Shown here one piece after another: positions 61,655 to 64,000 of a DNA stretch of 64,000 nt (positions are counted from its first letter, which is position 1; each line of letters starts with the position of its first letter). Source of the DNA: Misgurnus anguillicaudatus (Eukaryota; Chordata; Actinopteri; Cypriniformes; Cobitidae); contig NC_073341.2 in NCBI RefSeq assembly GCF_027580225.2, positions 11,504,001-11,568,000 on the forward strand. The letters are read 5' to 3'. The notes under the pieces are model-generated. The model searched no databases and had not been told where the DNA came from. It saw only the letters and a program-made list of their open reading frames with translations. The position numbers and the translations under genes were made by a program.

Positions 61655-62020
61655 TGTGCTTTGAGTACACCACAGTTCTGTAAGTGAGAAATTAAGTCAT
61701 ATTTATGTGTGTTTCTTTCTCAGTAAGGACTAACTTTAACTGACTGTCTGTCTGTCTGTCTGTTATCAACTAAACGGTCATTCAAGACCTTTTAAAGGTA
61801 ACGTTACAACATTTATTCATTCATTTATTATGTTTTGAGTACACCACAGTTCTTTCAATGGAAAATTAATTCATATTTGTGTGTGTTTTCTTACTGTTTA
61901 ACACAAGTGTTTCCCGCACAAATTTGAATTTCTCTCAGTAAGGACTGACGGATGGCCATTCACTCATATAACCTTTTAAAGGTAACGTTACCACATTTAT
62001 TATGTTGTGAGTATACTACA
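61655..62020. repeat. Imperfect tandem repeat, about 2.2 units of ~165-175 bp
   Basis: TTGAGTACACCACAGTTCT recurs at about 61662 and 61834 and, diverged, at 62008; each unit also has CTCAGTAAGGACT and CCTTTTAAAGGTAACGTTAC. A (GTCT)n run lies at 61744-61763. Confidence 0.65.
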
Positions 62021-62023
62021 GTT

Positions 62024-62580
62024 CTGTATAGGGATGGGCACGAGTACTCGAACGTGGCATCGATGATCGATCATGAAAACGATGATCATGTGGCTTTATT
62101 TATTTATTGTGGATATGGCGGCATTGGATGTCTGGTTAGCATTACAAGTGCATGTGGTAGTAAAGACTGGGTCTGGAGATGCGTCTTTGACGTCGCGTTG
62201 AGCTTTGCAGACCGGCGTATGACATCAGTAACGTTACCATGCGTGATTCAAAAACAAACAGATAATTCCGCGCACCTGCCGTGCACGCCGCAAACCCCCG
62301 ATCCACGCAATGCGCGGCAACTCGCCGATCCCGTGAAGCTGGTCACACCTTACATCACTGAGGCATTATGGTTTAAAAGGATGCCCTGATTTTCGGAAAT
62401 ACAGTCAGTCAGGTGCAAAAGTACAGCGCCGTCAAAAGTTCAATGGGTTATCATCTCATATTTAAACATCAAATGTCAAGAGATACCAGAGAGCCATACG
62501 AGCATTAACATTACATCTTGACTGAGAACAGGTGTATCGAGGACAAAGAGTGCAAAAATTTAAATGTACAAAGAAATATA
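62024..62580. other. Possible hAT end and unassigned sequence
   Basis: TAGGGATGGGCACGAGTACTCG (62029 on) is like a hAT terminal repeat. A plus-strand open frame through 62389 is GC-richer but has no domain I recognise. Confidence 0.3.
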
Positions 62581-62920
62581 TAAAACAAACATAAATAAAT
62601 AAATACAAAAATAAATATGCAGAGAAATATAAAAAACAAACATAAATGATTATTGCAACTTTGATTTCTTTATTTTTGTATTAAAATATTTTTAAAACTT
62701 TTATTTATTTATTTATATATTTTTATTTATTCTTTTATTCATTTCCACATTTATGTATTTATTTATGTATTTATGTGAACATTTAATTATTTTTTTACAT
62801 TTATTTATTTATACATTTATTTATTTAAACGTTTATTTATTTCTACATTAATTTTTTCCACATGTATTTATTTATACATGTATTTATTTCCACACGTATT
62901 TATTTCTACATTTATGTGTC
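62580..62920. repeat. AT-rich (TTTA)n-type minisatellite
   Basis: Repeated TTTATTTATTTCTACA / TTTATTTATACA motifs, with ATAAATAAATACAAAAATA on the left forming an inverted counterpart. Confidence 0.7.
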
Positions 62921-64000
62921 TAATATGTTAATGAGGAGGGGGCGTGTTTTTCTTCAGCCGTAGCAATGGAGCACAGAGTGGCAATGCTACAGTAGTGTAT
63001 ACACGTGTTCTGAGGCCAAAACAGTCGCATCTTTTGCTCTTACAAAATGACACGCAAGGGAAGAGCGTGTACGTGATTTTGAGTGTAGTGCAAGTGAAAT
63101 GAATGTTGAGAGAGGTGGGCGAAATGGCAAAAATCACTGTTTAAGTAATTTAATATCACTGTTTCTGTATGTATTTACAGGATAAGCATGCATATTCTTT
63201 ACCCCGAACATCGCGTTATAAACATCTGTCGGGATTCTTGCACACATTACAGAAACCGCATCTTTAACAGGTCTGGTAACAGACAGTGAGACACGACAGG
63301 GTGTGCACGTGAAATACACTGATCATATTTAATAAACGCCATATGCAGCTGACAGATCATTGATAGAGCTTGATGTCAACGAGGTTTGTGCACGATAAGG
63401 AGAAAAACCACACGCACTTTCATTGATGCCCACAAGCATATTGAATATTGCGTTTGAAATCACTTTAACATTCTCGTTTCTTAATTTTGTATGAACAACG
63501 CGTGATGTAATCATTCATATGACTGAGTTGTGGGCTCAGTCTCCTCTTCCAACGTGCCCCTCTCAAACACCAGCGCAAGTTGAAACACACGGCTCGTCCA
63601 GTCGGACGCCTCGCTTCTATCAGCAGGCAATGGTCATTGCTTTCTGTCCTTTACACATCATAAAGTTATGGCAAAATGCAGGCGTATGTAAAGGCAAGCA
63701 GATAGGCATAGAATATAAAGGCAACAATTTCGCGTTAAGTGTTCTCCAATACGCGGACGGAGTAAGACAGTGATATTAAAAGACAAAATTCAGTACACGC
63801 TTCAAAACATAACATGTACAGGCAATAGCTGAGACCGGAATATGAAAGCGACCCGATAAATATGTTTTCACGTCATATCGAATGATAAGAAAATGCTTCT
63901 CTACGGTTCATTATAAAATTCATACATAATGTCCTAGTAGTGCATCACATAACGTTTTCATCATCTCACAGGTTATAAAGTTTGTGGCAATCTAGCTTTC
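62921..64000. other. Unassigned sequence to window end
   Basis: Only short frames. Nothing recognised. Confidence 0.3.

Noticed and set aside
61952..62389. 145-codon plus-strand open frame
   Set aside because: Crosses a tandem repeat and a hAT-like end; no domain, no splice or start context.

Overview
The window looks like nuclear DNA of a bony fish, most likely a cypriniform (carp/zebrafish group). The evidence is split vertebrate gene exons with clean splice sites (stk33-like, cabin1, probably cep78), many Tc1/mariner elements, L2/CR1-type, L1/Tx1-type and RTE-type LINEs, BEL/Pao and gammaretrovirus-like LTR elements, hAT and TTAA-target DNA elements, and a tRNA-derived SINE. No prokaryotic or CRISPR features are present.

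Layout. 1-3335: minus-strand LINEs, an L1-type element (ORF1 and the start of ORF2) abutting the 5' half of a second two-ORF LINE. 3338-45154: a tandem array of a composite unit of about 18 kb, present as a right-hand part (copy 0, 3338-10502), a nearly complete copy 1 (10503-21903) and a copy 2 (25271-45154). Each unit reads: RTE reverse-transcriptase fragment, stk33-like exons (minus) with a Tc1 element in an intron, BEL/Pao LTR and integrase (minus), a truncated endogenous retrovirus (5' LTR remnant, tRNA-Tyr-type primer site, leader, gag and integrase scraps, env, polypurine tract, 3' LTR), and a 3' LTR that itself carries an L2 element. Between copies 1 and 2 a 5'-truncated L2 (21904-25271) replaces about 6.6 kb of the unit. 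Copy 2 gained two full-length Tc1 elements inside an (AT)n tract, a 490-bp insertion in its L2 and a TTAA-flanked DNA element in its LTR, and lost most of env.

45155-55515: a hAT-like element, then host genes on the minus strand. These are the 5' exons of cabin1 (53354 down to 47294, with one expected TPR exon not found) and upstream of them the 3' exons of a coiled-coil gene that I read as cep78 (55515 down to 54456). DNA elements and foldbacks, including one carrying two full CRE palindromes, surround the inferred cabin1 promoter. 55516-64000 holds nested non-autonomous DNA elements, a degenerate SINE, imperfect tandem repeats and AT-rich repeats, with no gene I can support.

How the parts relate: no operon or pathway is encoded here. 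The story is structural: a mosaic of transposons and an old defective retrovirus captured part of stk33, was duplicated in tandem, and then diverged by insertions and deletions whose order can be read from which copies share them. All retroviral genes are broken.
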